DNA of 64,000 nt from Boudabousia tangfeifanii (GTDB lineage Bacteria; Actinomycetota; Actinomycetes; Actinomycetales; Actinomycetaceae), in contig NZ_CP017812.1 of NCBI RefSeq assembly GCF_001856685.1, positions 744,001-808,000 of the forward strand, given 5' to 3'. The position numbers were made by a program, and so were the translations under genes. The first letter of the stretch is position 1; the number at the start of each line of letters is the position of its first letter. The notes beneath the pieces are model-generated. The model worked only from the letters and a program-made list of their open reading frames with translations. It was not told where the DNA came from and made no database searches. This document shows, one piece after another, positions 25,098 to 32,998 of the stretch.

Positions 25098-27245
25098 ATG
25101 CCTGCACAGCCCTGGGGGGAAGAAGCCACCTATTTGCTGCGCCAGCTGGCGGATAAGTATGGGGTAAGTACTCATTTTTGGGATTACCATGGGAACTACC
25201 AAGGAGTGAGCGACCAAACCATTATTGCGGTTCTGACAGCCCTTGGGATTACGTTACCTGCCGAGCCTACTATCGCCGAGCTGGAGAAACTGCTTAAAGA
25301 CGCAGAGTTACGTGCATGGCGTCAAGTGCTTCCACCAACCACAGTAATTCGACATGGCGAACCTAGTCGTTTGGCGATACATGTGCCGCATGGGACTCGC
25401 GTTTGGGCGCATCTGGACTTGGAAGAAGGCGGCCGCTGGGAGCTTTCTCAGGCAGACGTTTTTGTTGAGCCACAGGAAATTGATGGCCAGTTGATTGGCC
25501 GCGCGACCTTTGATTTGCCATCTAATCTACCGTTGGGATATCACACATTAGTTTCAGATCACGAGGATGGCAGCTGGCATAAAGCGCATCTTTTTGTCGT
25601 TCCGAGCCAAATCGATCCTCAAGGATTAGTAGGTCATCAGCGCCGGTGGGGCGTAGCCGCCCAACTATATTCGGTCATGTCTAAAGGCAGCTGGGGAATT
25701 GGAGATGCCTCTGACTTAGCTGATCTCGCGTCGTGGACAGCTAATCAAGGTGCTGACTTCCTACTAATTAATCCTTTACATGCGGCAGAACCGGTTCCGC
25801 CAGTCTCTAACTCTCCTTACTTACCGGTGACCCGTCGATGGATTAATCCTCAATATATTCGTCCTGAATTGATTGAAGAATCGATTTCTTTGGCGAAATC
25901 TGACTTTAGGTTACTCTCTGACCTAGCGGCACAAGCGTCATCAGAGATTGCTGCTGGTATCACGGAGATTGATCGTGATCGATCTTGGGATTTGAAACTA
26001 CAAGCGTTAGAGAAAATCTTCGCGCTGCCGCGAACTTATGCACGAGAGGCAAGTTTCCAACGCTTCTGTCAGCTCGGTGGGGAAGATCTAGAAAAGTTTG
26101 CTACTTGGTCTGCTCTCTACGAACAAGCTCGTGCTACCGGAGCAACAGGGCCTTTGCCAACATGGGAAGAACTATCCAACGAAGCGATTCGACAATTGGC
26201 GCCTAGAGTGACGTTCTTTAAATGGCTTCAATGGGTAATGGATGAGCAGCTAGATCGAGCACAAGAAATGTCTCGAGAAGCAGGAATGAGCATTGGCATT
26301 ATCCACGATTTGGCTGTTGGGGTACATCCTTTTGGTGCTGATCTTTGGTCACACCCGCAGAATTTTGCGTCAGGTATGGCGGTCGGTGCACCACCTGACA
26401 TGTATAACCAACATGGGCAAAATTGGTCCCAACCACCTTGGTCGCCAACAGCTCTTGAAGCAAACGGATACGAGCCTTTCCGCAAGATGTTAGCAAAAGT
26501 TATGGCGCATGCCGGTGGCGTTCGCATTGACCATATTCTTGGGCTCTTTCGACTTTGGTGGATTCCTTCGGGAATGTCTCCTTCTGAGGGAACTTATGTT
26601 AAGTATGACCATGAAGCAATGCTTGGCATCCTGCTTTTGGAGGCTGCCCGAGCTCAGGTATTAGTCATTGGTGAAGATCTTGGCACTGTTGAACCATGGG
26701 TTCGTGATTATTTGGCAGCTCGTGGAGTACTAGGCACCTCGGTGTTCTGGTTCGAGCGTGATCATACTGGGGATTTCCTTTACCCAGATCAGTATCGAAA
26801 GAATGTTTTGGCAACTCTTAATACGCATGATTTGCCGCCGACCGCTGGCTACCTTGAAGGTGTCCACACCTTACTTCGTGAGAAACTGGGTTTGCTGGCC
26901 GAGGACGTTAAAACTGTTTTGGCGGAAGACGCTAAAGAGATTAACTTGATGCGTCAAAAGCTTGCTGAGTTGGGTATTTTACCTGATGGTCAACAGGTTT
27001 CTAATGCTGAAATGATTGATCGACTAAATGAGTTTATGGCGCGCACTCCGTCACTTTTGACTGCTATGTCATTAGTGGATGCGGTTGGGGAGAAGCGTCC
27101 GCAAAATCAACCAGGAACCTTTATGGAGTATCCGAATTGGTGCGTGCCTTTGGGCGATGAGCAAGGGCAGACTATCTTCCTAGAAAAGATGGTGGCTGAC
27201 GTCAAATGTGCTCATGCTCTTCGCCATCTTGGTGAAGTTATGTAG
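25098..27245 (+). CDS. malQ: 4-alpha-glucanotransferase (amylomaltase)
   Basis: A 715-residue GH77 enzyme that transfers alpha-1,4-glucan chains between maltodextrins. The nucleophile Asp lies in GGVRIDHILGLFRLWWIP, the acid/base Glu in VIGEDLGTVEPWV and the stabilising Asp in LNTHDLPPTAGY. The N-terminal 200 or so residues form the extra beta-rich domain found in actinobacterial MalQ. AAGGAG lies upstream of the ATG. No other maltodextrin gene is adjacent. Confidence 0.95.
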   Translation: MPAQPWGEEATYLLRQLADKYGVSTHFWDYHGNYQGVSDQTIIAVLTALGITLPAEPTIAELEKLLKDAELRAWRQVLPPTTVIRHGEPSRLAIHVPHGTRVWAHLDLEEGGRWELSQADVFVEPQEIDGQLIGRATFDLPSNLPLGYHTLVSDHEDGSWHKAHLFVVPSQIDPQGLVGHQRRWGVAAQLYSVMSKGSWGIGDASDLADLASWTANQGADFLLINPLHAAEPVPPVSNSPYLPVTRRWINPQYIRPELIEESISLAKSDFRLLSDLAAQASSEIAAGITEIDRDRSWDLKLQALEKIFALPRTYAREASFQRFCQLGGEDLEKFATWSALYEQARATGATGPLPTWEELSNEAIRQLAPRVTFFKWLQWVMDEQLDRAQEMSREAGMSIGIIHDLAVGVHPFGADLWSHPQNFASGMAVGAPPDMYNQHGQNWSQPPWSPTALEANGYEPFRKMLAKVMAHAGGVRIDHILGLFRLWWIPSGMSPSEGTYVKYDHEAMLGILLLEAARAQVLVIGEDLGTVEPWVRDYLAARGVLGTSVFWFERDHTGDFLYPDQYRKNVLATLNTHDLPPTAGYLEGVHTLLREKLGLLAEDVKTVLAEDAKEINLMRQKLAELGILPDGQQVSNAEMIDRLNEFMARTPSLLTAMSLVDAVGEKRPQNQPGTFMEYPNWCVPLGDEQGQTIFLEKMVADVKCAHALRHLGEVM

Positions 27246-27264
27246 TCTATTTGTTAACAGAGAT

Positions 27265-27305
27265 AAAAATGTTGGGGAACCCTTAATGGGTTCCCCAACA
27301 TTTTT
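27265..27305. terminator. Bidirectional terminator between malQ and the PTS EIIA gene
   Basis: A perfect 18-bp stem (27265-27282 with 27288-27305) with A5/T5 ends serves both convergent genes. Confidence 0.92.
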
Positions 27306-27313
27306 ATGCTTGC

Positions 27314-27772
27314 TTAGTTGACTCGTAGGATCGGGTCACCCGCAGCTACTACCGAGCCAAGGGGAACCAATACTTCGAGGTTGTCCTTGGTAGCTTCCAT
27401 TGCGATCACGGGGACGATCGGATTACGACCGCCCTTTTCAATCTCGGAAGGGTTCCAAGTAATCATGTCGTCTCCGGCCTTGACCTCGGTCTTATTCTCT
27501 TGATGGAGAGTGAATCCCGCTCCTTCGAGAGTAACGGTATCGAGGCCAAGGTGTACTAGCACGCCCTTTTTGTCGGAGGTGAGTAGTACAAAAGCGTGAG
27601 GATGGATTTTCATAATCTTTCCATCCGTAGGGCTGACGGTGGTGACATCCCCTTCAGCATCGGGAATGATTGCCACGCCTGGACCTACGATCTCGCCAGA
27701 GAATACTGGGTCGGGAACTTCGCTGAGTGCTACTACCTTGCCGCTCAGGGGAGCGTTAAAGGTAGTGCTCAA
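27314..27772 (-). CDS. crr: PTS glucose-type EIIA component
   Basis: A 152-residue soluble EIIA of the glucose/N-acetylglucosamine family. The phosphorylated histidine is H74 (VLVHLGLDTV); the second conserved histidine is H59 (HPHAFVLLT). It takes phosphate from HPr and passes it to an EIIB cysteine. The start overlaps the upstream EIIB stop by four bases (ATGA). Because the protein is not fused to an EIIBC, it may serve several permeases and act as a regulator, as Crr does in Streptomyces; that role is inferred. Confidence 0.92.
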   Translation of the reverse strand: MSTTFNAPLSGKVVALSEVPDPVFSGEIVGPGVAIIPDAEGDVTTVSPTDGKIMKIHPHAFVLLTSDKKGVLVHLGLDTVTLEGAGFTLHQENKTEVKAGDDMITWNPSEIEKGGRNPIVPVIAMEATKDNLEVLVPLGSVVAAGDPILRVN

Positions 27773-27999
27773 CGTAGGTCCTCCATGTCTTCTGCGATGG
27801 TGTCAGCGTTAGGGCCAACCACAACCTGGATGGCGTTACCAACGTGAACGACACCGAAGGCGCCTGCTGCCTTGAGAGCAGCTTCGTTGACTAGGGAATC
27901 GTCAGATAGTTCGACACGTAGGCGGGTGATGCAAGGTTCGAGGTCTTCGATATTGTCCCAGCCACCTAGTGCTTCCAAAATGCTTTCTGCCTGGCTCAT
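27769..27999 (-). CDS. PTS glucose/N-acetylglucosamine-type EIIB protein, first copy
   Basis: A 76-residue stand-alone EIIB domain. The phosphocysteine is C23 in DLEPCITRLRVEL. The C-terminal half (GVVHVGNAIQVVVGPNADTIAEDM) is typical. AAGGAG precedes the ATG at 27999; a longer upstream reading frame lacks a start with a site and runs through the operator. It resembles NagF of Streptomyces, a free EIIB that works with EIIC NagE2. It is coupled to the EIIA gene and preceded by a DasR-type operator. Confidence 0.9.
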   Translation of the reverse strand: MSQAESILEALGGWDNIEDLEPCITRLRVELSDDSLVNEAALKAAGAFGVVHVGNAIQVVVGPNADTIAEDMEDLR

Positions 28000-28063
28000 G
28001 TTTTCTCCTTCGAAAATGAATCCGCGTTTACGGATGGTTCTTTTTAGCGAGCTCTGGTGCCCA

Positions 28064-28079
28064 AGTGGACTAGACCAGT
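28064..28079 (-). promoter_or_regulatory. DasR-type operator (dre) upstream of the EIIB-EIIA operon
   Basis: The minus strand reads ACTGGTCTAGTCCACT, 15 of 16 bases identical to the dre consensus ACTGGTCTAGACCACT defined for Streptomyces DasR. It lies 65 bases upstream of the EIIB start, and the DasR-like gene is next door. DasR represses GlcNAc PTS genes until glucosamine-6-phosphate releases it. Confidence 0.8.
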
Positions 28080-28095
28080 GCATGTGTTAAAGGTA

Positions 28096-28359
28096 TCAGA
28101 TAATTTCTGTTTTTTCATCATCTGCCGACCAGATTTCTTGAGATATCTGTTCAGCAATTAGTTCCGCGTGTGGACCTACTACGATTTGGATGCCGACGCC
28201 ATGCTGCATTAAGCCGTGACACCCCGAGGCACGTAACTGTTTGGAGTCAATTTTTTCAGTGCTGTGGACTTCAATTCTTAGTCGAGTGATGCATGGTTCT
28301 ATCTCGACAATATTTTCTGGTCCACCTAATCCGGAGATTAGTAAGTCGATGTTGGTCAT
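28096..28359 (-). CDS. PTS glucose/N-acetylglucosamine-type EIIB protein, second copy
   Basis: An 87-residue EIIB domain paralogous to the one downstream, with phosphocysteine C23 in EIEPCITRLRIEV and the stretch HGLMQHGVGIQIVVGP. Two ATGs are adjacent (28362, 28359); the second has the better spacing to GAGGAGG and its first base is the last base of the gntR stop (TGATG), so translation is coupled to the regulator. The C-terminal tail ISQEIWSADDEKTEII is longer than in the first copy. Confidence 0.88.
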   Translation of the reverse strand: MTNIDLLISGLGGPENIVEIEPCITRLRIEVHSTEKIDSKQLRASGCHGLMQHGVGIQIVVGPHAELIAEQISQEIWSADDEKTEII

Positions 28360-29102
28360 CATTTCCTCCTCGTGTTGGGGAGCTGCTGGCCCGACATGGT
28401 AGGGCTGGGGGATGAAACTGGGACCCATAGTGAGTAACGGTCGTGACGGTATAGCGTTTTGGAGCACAGTACGGCGGTTTCCCCGCTGAAAGTCCGCCTA
28501 GTAACGTAAAGACCGGCCTGCGGTGGGGTTTGTTCTAGGAGCTCTGCTTCCTCGTCTGTAATTAGCTTTGTGGTGATGGTGTCTTCACCCCATTGAGGCG
28601 GCATACCGTGTTGTTTTAAGGTGGCATAGAGACTTGCGGGCATGCCTTCTGTTAGCAATCCTGGAGCCAGTTTTGCTGGCATCCAGTCTTCCTGGATCGA
28701 AATAGGCATGCCGCTGCCGTAACGTACTCGGCGAAAATGGTAGACCGGTACTCCGATACTTGTTTCGAGAGCAGTTGCCACCACCGGGTCTGCTTCAGTC
28801 TCTTCTGCTTGTAGATAGCGGGCCGAGGGCGAGAGTCCTCGTTTGCTCATTTCTTCAGCAAAAGATGAGAGTCGTAACTGCAGGTCAATATGTGGTCTGG
28901 ACACAAAAGTGCCCCGTCCCTGTACGCGTTCTAGGAGGCCTTCGTTAACTAATGCATCCGTAGCTTGGCGCACGGTCATTCTTGATACACCGAATTGTTT
29001 GCAGAGTTCACGTTCAGAGGGCAACGGTGCCCCGACTTGCAAACCTGATTCGATGAGCGCGCGAAGATGCTCGCGAACTTGATCGTGCTTCAACTGTATC
29101 AC
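28359..29102 (-). CDS. dasR: GntR/HutC-family transcriptional regulator, DasR-like
   Basis: A 247-residue regulator with an N-terminal winged helix (about 5-70; PLPSERELCKQFGVSRMTVRQATDALVNEGLLERVQGRGTFV) and a UTRA effector domain (about 90-232; YHFRRVRYGSGMPISIQEDW, ending RHDRYSLWVPV). Family members bind phosphorylated amino sugars. The combination with two GlcNAc-type EIIB genes, an EIIA gene and a dre-like site supports the DasR/NagR assignment. It is cotranscribed with the second EIIB gene. I see no second dre site upstream of its own start. Confidence 0.85.
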   Translation of the reverse strand: MIQLKHDQVREHLRALIESGLQVGAPLPSERELCKQFGVSRMTVRQATDALVNEGLLERVQGRGTFVSRPHIDLQLRLSSFAEEMSKRGLSPSARYLQAEETEADPVVATALETSIGVPVYHFRRVRYGSGMPISIQEDWMPAKLAPGLLTEGMPASLYATLKQHGMPPQWGEDTITTKLITDEEAELLEQTPPQAGLYVTRRTFSGETAVLCSKTLYRHDRYSLWVPVSSPSPTMSGQQLPNTRRK

Positions 29103-29166
29103 CCCTTTGAGATCCCAAGTTGTCCCTCTAGTTTAGCGATAAAAGCGGATTTTCTCACTACAAAAA

Positions 29167-29202
29167 TTGTTGGGGCCAAAGCGAAAACTTTGACCCCAAC
29201 AA
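29167..29202 (-). terminator. Terminator of the M13 peptidase gene
   Basis: A 15-bp stem with one mismatch (29167-29181 with 29188-29202) and a six-base loop is followed by a T-run on the minus strand, just past the stop. Confidence 0.8.
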
Positions 29203-29212
29203 AATAATTATG

Positions 29213-31213
29213 TCACCAGATGGTCACGCGATCTTCTGGATCTAACCAGAGCTTGTCGTCTTTAGTTACTCCGAATACTTCGTAGAAGGAATCGAGGTTC
29301 GAGACGATACCGTTGCAACGGAATTCTCCAGGCGAATGGGGATCGATGGTAAGTAGATGCTTAGCGATCTCTTCACGTGCTTTGGTACGCCAAATTAGAC
29401 CCCATGAGACAAAGAATGCTTGGGCTGCGGCGATACCATCAACTTCAGGAGCATCTTCCCATTTTTCGATTCCTCGATCCTTGAGCGAAAGTAGCCAAGC
29501 CTTCCAAGCAATAGCTAAGCCGCCGAGATCGCCGATATTCTCACCAATAGTAAATTCGCCATTGACCTTGTATTCATCAGAGAGATTACGAGGTGAGAAC
29601 TGGTTGTATTGATCAATGAGCTTCTTAGTACGCTTTTCAAACTCTGCACGGTCTTCAGCTGTCCACCAGTCGCGTAGTGCGCCTTTACCGTCATATTTGC
29701 TGCCCTGATCATCGAATCCGTGGCCAATTTCGTGACCAATAACCGCGCCGATACCAGCATAGTTAATGGCATCCGCTGCTTCTGGATCGAAGAAGGGAGG
29801 CTGTAGGATAGCAGCAGGGAAGACAATCTCATTGTTTACCGGATTGTAGTAGGCATTAACTTCCTGTGGATCCATATGCCATTCATCTGGATTAATCGGG
29901 TCGCCAATTCTTCTGAGCTCAAAGTCAGTTTCAAAGCGGGCGCTTTCACGTGCCATTTCTACTAATGATTTATCAGCTAGCTTTAAGCTGCTGTAGTCAC
30001 GCCAGCTATTGGGGTAACCGATCTTTGGATTGAATTTTGCAAGCTTATCCAATGCTTCTTCGCGGGTTTCTGCTCCCATCCAGTCAAGGGTCTGGATTGA
30101 TTGGCGATATGCTTCGGTGAGATTTTCAACTAGAACTTCCATTTTGGCTTTATTCGCAGGTGGGAAGTGTCGAGCCACATATAGTCGGCCTAGCCCTTGG
30201 CCGATCATATCTTGCACAAGGCTAACTCCTCGCTTCCAGCGGGCGCGTAGTTCTTGAGCTCCAGTTAGCTGCTTGCTCCAGAAATCAAAGTCGGCAAGTA
30301 CTAGTTCACTAGTTAAAAGTCGAGAGTTAGACTTCGCGATTTTCCAACGTAGCCATAGCTGAAGAGTGGATAGCTCTGTCTTTGCGTATAGCTTAGCCAA
30401 TCCAGAGAAAAAGTCGGGCTGGCGAACAACTAGCTTGGCTAGTTGTTCAGCTGGCAGATCGAGGCCTTTTACCCATTGTTCCCATGGGAAATCAGAGGCG
30501 CTAGCAACCAGTTCATCCCATGTCATTTGGTTATTGGTCTGTGAAATGTCTCGAGCACGGACACGATCCCAATGAAGATCAGCAATCGAAGTTTCAAATT
30601 CGAGAATGGTCTTGGCGGCTTTTTCAGCCTCGGCCTCGGAAACCACACCGGCTAGAGGGAGGAACTTAGTAAGGTATTCTAGGTAAGCTTCTCGAGTACC
30701 AGCCTGCGTTTCATCATGATAGAAGGACTCGTCTGGTAGTGAAAGACCACCTTGGTGGAAATAAGGGTGGTAGGTACCGGGATCGTTTGAGTTGTTTTCA
30801 ACGTAGAAACCAAAAAGGTTGCCGGACCCATGACGAGTTTCAACACCGAGCAGGTACCCAAACTCTTCGTGAGATTCAGTTTGGTTGACTGCTTCATAAA
30901 GGGGCAGCAAATCGGAAATGCCACGTTCTTCAATAGTCTTTTCGTCGAGGAAGGAATTGTAGATGAGGCTGATCTTTTCAGCATCAGCATCCTCAATCTT
31001 GCCCTCTGCACATTCTTTGATGATTTGGTTTACATTCTCTTCCGACTGATCAAAGAGATCATAGAAGGCACCATGCATTGGACGATCTGAGGGGATTTCA
31101 AAAGTTTCCAGCCACTGGCCATTAACTGCTCCGAAGAGGTCATCTTGCGGGCGAATACTCGCGTCCCCTCCCGAAAGCAATGGTGAATTAAAGTTTAAAG
31201 TTGTATTTTTCAT
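29213..31213 (-). CDS. pepO: M13 family zinc metallopeptidase (neprilysin/PepO-like)
   Basis: A 666-residue gluzincin that cleaves peptides, usually oligopeptides up to about 40 residues. The zinc site is GAVIGHEIGHGFDDQG (HExxH), with the third ligand in ENIGDLGGLAIAW; NAYYNPVNNEIVFPAAILQPPFF is the substrate-binding NAYY motif. No signal peptide is visible, so it is probably cytoplasmic, which suits processing of peptides brought in by the Opp system. ATG 31213 is preferred because TAAGAT lies seven bases upstream; a longer frame would overlap rpiB. Confidence 0.92.
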   Translation of the reverse strand: MKNTTLNFNSPLLSGGDASIRPQDDLFGAVNGQWLETFEIPSDRPMHGAFYDLFDQSEENVNQIIKECAEGKIEDADAEKISLIYNSFLDEKTIEERGISDLLPLYEAVNQTESHEEFGYLLGVETRHGSGNLFGFYVENNSNDPGTYHPYFHQGGLSLPDESFYHDETQAGTREAYLEYLTKFLPLAGVVSEAEAEKAAKTILEFETSIADLHWDRVRARDISQTNNQMTWDELVASASDFPWEQWVKGLDLPAEQLAKLVVRQPDFFSGLAKLYAKTELSTLQLWLRWKIAKSNSRLLTSELVLADFDFWSKQLTGAQELRARWKRGVSLVQDMIGQGLGRLYVARHFPPANKAKMEVLVENLTEAYRQSIQTLDWMGAETREEALDKLAKFNPKIGYPNSWRDYSSLKLADKSLVEMARESARFETDFELRRIGDPINPDEWHMDPQEVNAYYNPVNNEIVFPAAILQPPFFDPEAADAINYAGIGAVIGHEIGHGFDDQGSKYDGKGALRDWWTAEDRAEFEKRTKKLIDQYNQFSPRNLSDEYKVNGEFTIGENIGDLGGLAIAWKAWLLSLKDRGIEKWEDAPEVDGIAAAQAFFVSWGLIWRTKAREEIAKHLLTIDPHSPGEFRCNGIVSNLDSFYEVFGVTKDDKLWLDPEDRVTIW

Positions 31214-31226
31214 GCCGTTAATCTTA
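31214..31226 (-). promoter_or_regulatory. Leaderless promoter of the M13 peptidase gene
   Basis: On the minus strand TAAGAT (31226-31221) is followed by seven bases and the ATG; there is no ribosome-binding site. Confidence 0.45.
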
Positions 31227-31258
31227 CATGTAGGACTAAAGTAAGGCACAATTGAGGT

Positions 31259-31705
31259 ATGAGAATTCATCTAGGAACTGACCATGCTGGTTTTGAGTTA
31301 AAGAATCGTCTCGCAGATTATCTTCGAGATCAAGGACATGAAGTCGTCGACCATGGGGCACATTCTTATGAGCCGTTGGACGATTATCCGGCTTTTTGTA
31401 TTGCCGCTGCTCAGGGAGTAGTTGCAGATCCTGGAAGTCTAGGGATTGTTATTGGTGGCTCAGGTAATGGTGAGCAAATTGCCGCCAATAAGGTTAAGGG
31501 TGCTCGTTGTGCCTTGGCCTGGTCGGTTGAGACTGCCAAACTTGCTCGAGAGCATAATAATGCCAACTTGATGGGCATTGGCGGGCGAATGCATACTTGG
31601 GAAGCAGCAGTCGAAATTATTGACGCCTTCTTATCAGAACCTTTTAGTGAAGATGAACGACACATTCGTCGTATTGAACAGATTTCTGAATTCGAAGTGA
31701 AATAG
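31259..31705 (+). CDS. rpiB: Ribose-5-phosphate isomerase B
   Basis: A 148-residue LacAB/RpiB-family isomerase interconverting ribulose-5-phosphate and ribose-5-phosphate in the pentose phosphate pathway. The N-terminal GTDHAGFELK, the phosphate loop VIGGSGNGEQIAANK and NLMGIGGRMHTWEAAVEII are characteristic of the actinobacterial branch, in which a Glu replaces the catalytic Cys of E. coli RpiB. The start is 45 bases from the divergent M13 peptidase start. Confidence 0.94.
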   Translation: MRIHLGTDHAGFELKNRLADYLRDQGHEVVDHGAHSYEPLDDYPAFCIAAAQGVVADPGSLGIVIGGSGNGEQIAANKVKGARCALAWSVETAKLAREHNNANLMGIGGRMHTWEAAVEIIDAFLSEPFSEDERHIRRIEQISEFEVK

Positions 31706-31717
31706 ACGAGAACATTT

Positions 31718-31754
31718 TGGGGCCGAAGAAGATATCTTCCTCGGCCCCATTTTT
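31718..31754 (+). terminator. Terminator after rpiB
   Basis: A 14-bp stem with one mismatch (31718-31731 with 31736-31749) and a four-base loop, then T5. Confidence 0.9.
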
Positions 31755-31794
31755 ATCTAAAGTTTGATAACTAGTTAGGTGATGAGGTGAAGAT

Positions 31795-32430
31795 TCATCG
31801 CTTTACTTCTTGATATTTAACACCAATCTTTTGTAGTTGATATGCACCTTTGGTGAGGTTAGCAATAAATGGTTCTAGAAGAGTTTCTTCTGAAGGGGGA
31901 CATGCCAGCTTAAGAGTGATGGATCGGCTGGTGTATTCGGTGTCAATCACCTCGATGATCTCGTGACTGCGCAGTTGTGACTCTAATTGACCTGCTAAGG
32001 AAATATGCGCTTCGAGTAAGAAACAAGATAGCTTTTTGAGTTGAAAAAGTGGCGCAAGTTCGATCGCTTTACTTACGCTATCGCCGTAAGCGCGAACTAG
32101 ACCACCGGTTCCCAGCAGAGTGCCACCAAAATATCGGGTACAAACTGCGGTGACATTCACTAGTTCGTGGCCTACTAGGACCTCCAACATGGGCTTTCCA
32201 GCGGTTTGGCTTGGTTCGCCATCGTCGTTGGATCTAAGAATATTATTAGGATCACCGTGGATTACAAATGCGGTGCAGTGGTGCCGTGCATCAGGAAACT
32301 CTTTGCGAATTGAATCGATGAAATCACGGGCATCGTCTTCCGTTTCAGTCCTAAGCATTGAAGTGATAAATCTTGAGCGTTTAACCTCAATCTCGTTTCG
32401 GATTAGCTTTTTGGCAGGAAGAATTAGCAT
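31795..32430 (-). CDS. YigZ/IMPACT family protein
   Basis: A protein of about 211 residues matching the UPF0029 family. The N-terminal domain carries EVKRSRFITSM, DARHHCTAFVIHGD, SNDDGEPSQTAGKPMLEVL and VCTRYFGGTLLGTGGLVRAYGD, all family hallmarks; the C-terminal part is the ferredoxin-like DUF1949 domain. The eukaryotic relative IMPACT affects translation control, but the bacterial role is unknown. The start at 32430 is the best fit to family N-termini; 12 further residues are possible. Confidence 0.9.
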   Translation of the reverse strand: MLILPAKKLIRNEIEVKRSRFITSMLRTETEDDARDFIDSIRKEFPDARHHCTAFVIHGDPNNILRSNDDGEPSQTAGKPMLEVLVGHELVNVTAVCTRYFGGTLLGTGGLVRAYGDSVSKAIELAPLFQLKKLSCFLLEAHISLAGQLESQLRSHEIIEVIDTEYTSRSITLKLACPPSEETLLEPFIANLTKGAYQLQKIGVKYQEVKR

Positions 32431-32693
32431 AATCACTAGTGTGACAAAAAGGGCGATATTTGGCATACCGAAAACTTTTTGGGGAGCCGATAAAATGACC
32501 GATGCTTATGCGAATAAGGTGAAAACGTATTTATGGCAACTCGTTTTTAGCTATGGTAGAATATTCAAGTTGCCTAGCGATTGATGTCACAGGTAAAAAT
32601 TGGGCTTTTGGCTGGATTTTTTCCTCATAAAGTGGCACAGTATTCGTTGGTAACTTTTTAACTATCGATTCAAAGGAAGGAGCGGCAGGGCTC

Positions 32694-32864
32694 ATGGCAG
32701 TACCAAAGCGTAAAATGTCCCGCAGCAACACCCGCTCTCGCCGGTCCCAGTGGAAGGCCCAGCTAACTGAGCTGGTTAATGTCCGCGTTGATGGCCGCGA
32801 GGTTGCGATTCCGCGTCGCCTAACAAAGGCATACAAGACCGGTTTGGTTGAGGTCGAAGACTGA
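32694..32864 (+). CDS. rpmF: 50S ribosomal protein L32
   Basis: A 56-residue ORF starting [20 protein letters not shown] and ending TGLVEVED, a clear L32. It lacks the four zinc-binding cysteines seen in many L32 proteins, as is usual for actinobacterial L32. A GGAAGGAG site lies 11 or 12 bases upstream. The 227 bases between the YigZ gene and rpmF hold no other gene I can support; TAGAAT at 32557-32562 may be its -10 box, giving a leader of more than 120 bases. Usual partners (yceD, plsX) are absent here. Confidence 0.96.
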   Translation: MAVPKRKMSRSNTRSRRSQWKAQLTELVNVRVDGREVAIPRRLTKAYKTGLVEVED

Positions 32865-32877
32865 AATTTGGACTTCG

Positions 32878-32909
32878 AAAAAGAGGCTCGCTCATGCGGG
32901 CCTCTTTTT
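32878..32909 (+). terminator. Terminator after rpmF
   Basis: A 14-bp stem (32878-32891 with 32896-32909, one G-T) with A5/T5 ends and a TCAT loop. Confidence 0.92.
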
Positions 32910-32941
32910 GTATCTATTTTTATGTTGAAGTTTGATGTTTA

Positions 32942-32976
32942 AAGGCCCACTTTTGTTCGAAACAAGAGTGGGCCTT
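32942..32976 (-). terminator. Terminator of the acyltransferase-3 gene
   Basis: A 16-bp stem (32942-32957 with 32961-32976, one G-T) lies downstream of the minus-strand gene; a short T-run follows. Confidence 0.75.
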
Positions 32977-32998
32977 ACCAACGAAGAACAGTTAGTTG

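Noticed and set aside
31214..31270. N-terminal extension of the M13 peptidase by 19 residues
   Set aside because: It would overlap the divergent rpiB start, has an atypical sequence and no start signal; the ATG at 31213 has a -10 box at the right distance.
32495..32584. A 29-codon plus-strand ORF (starts MTDAYANKVK) upstream of rpmF
   Set aside because: No convincing ribosome-binding site, unusual composition and no recognisable family; it may simply be leader sequence.
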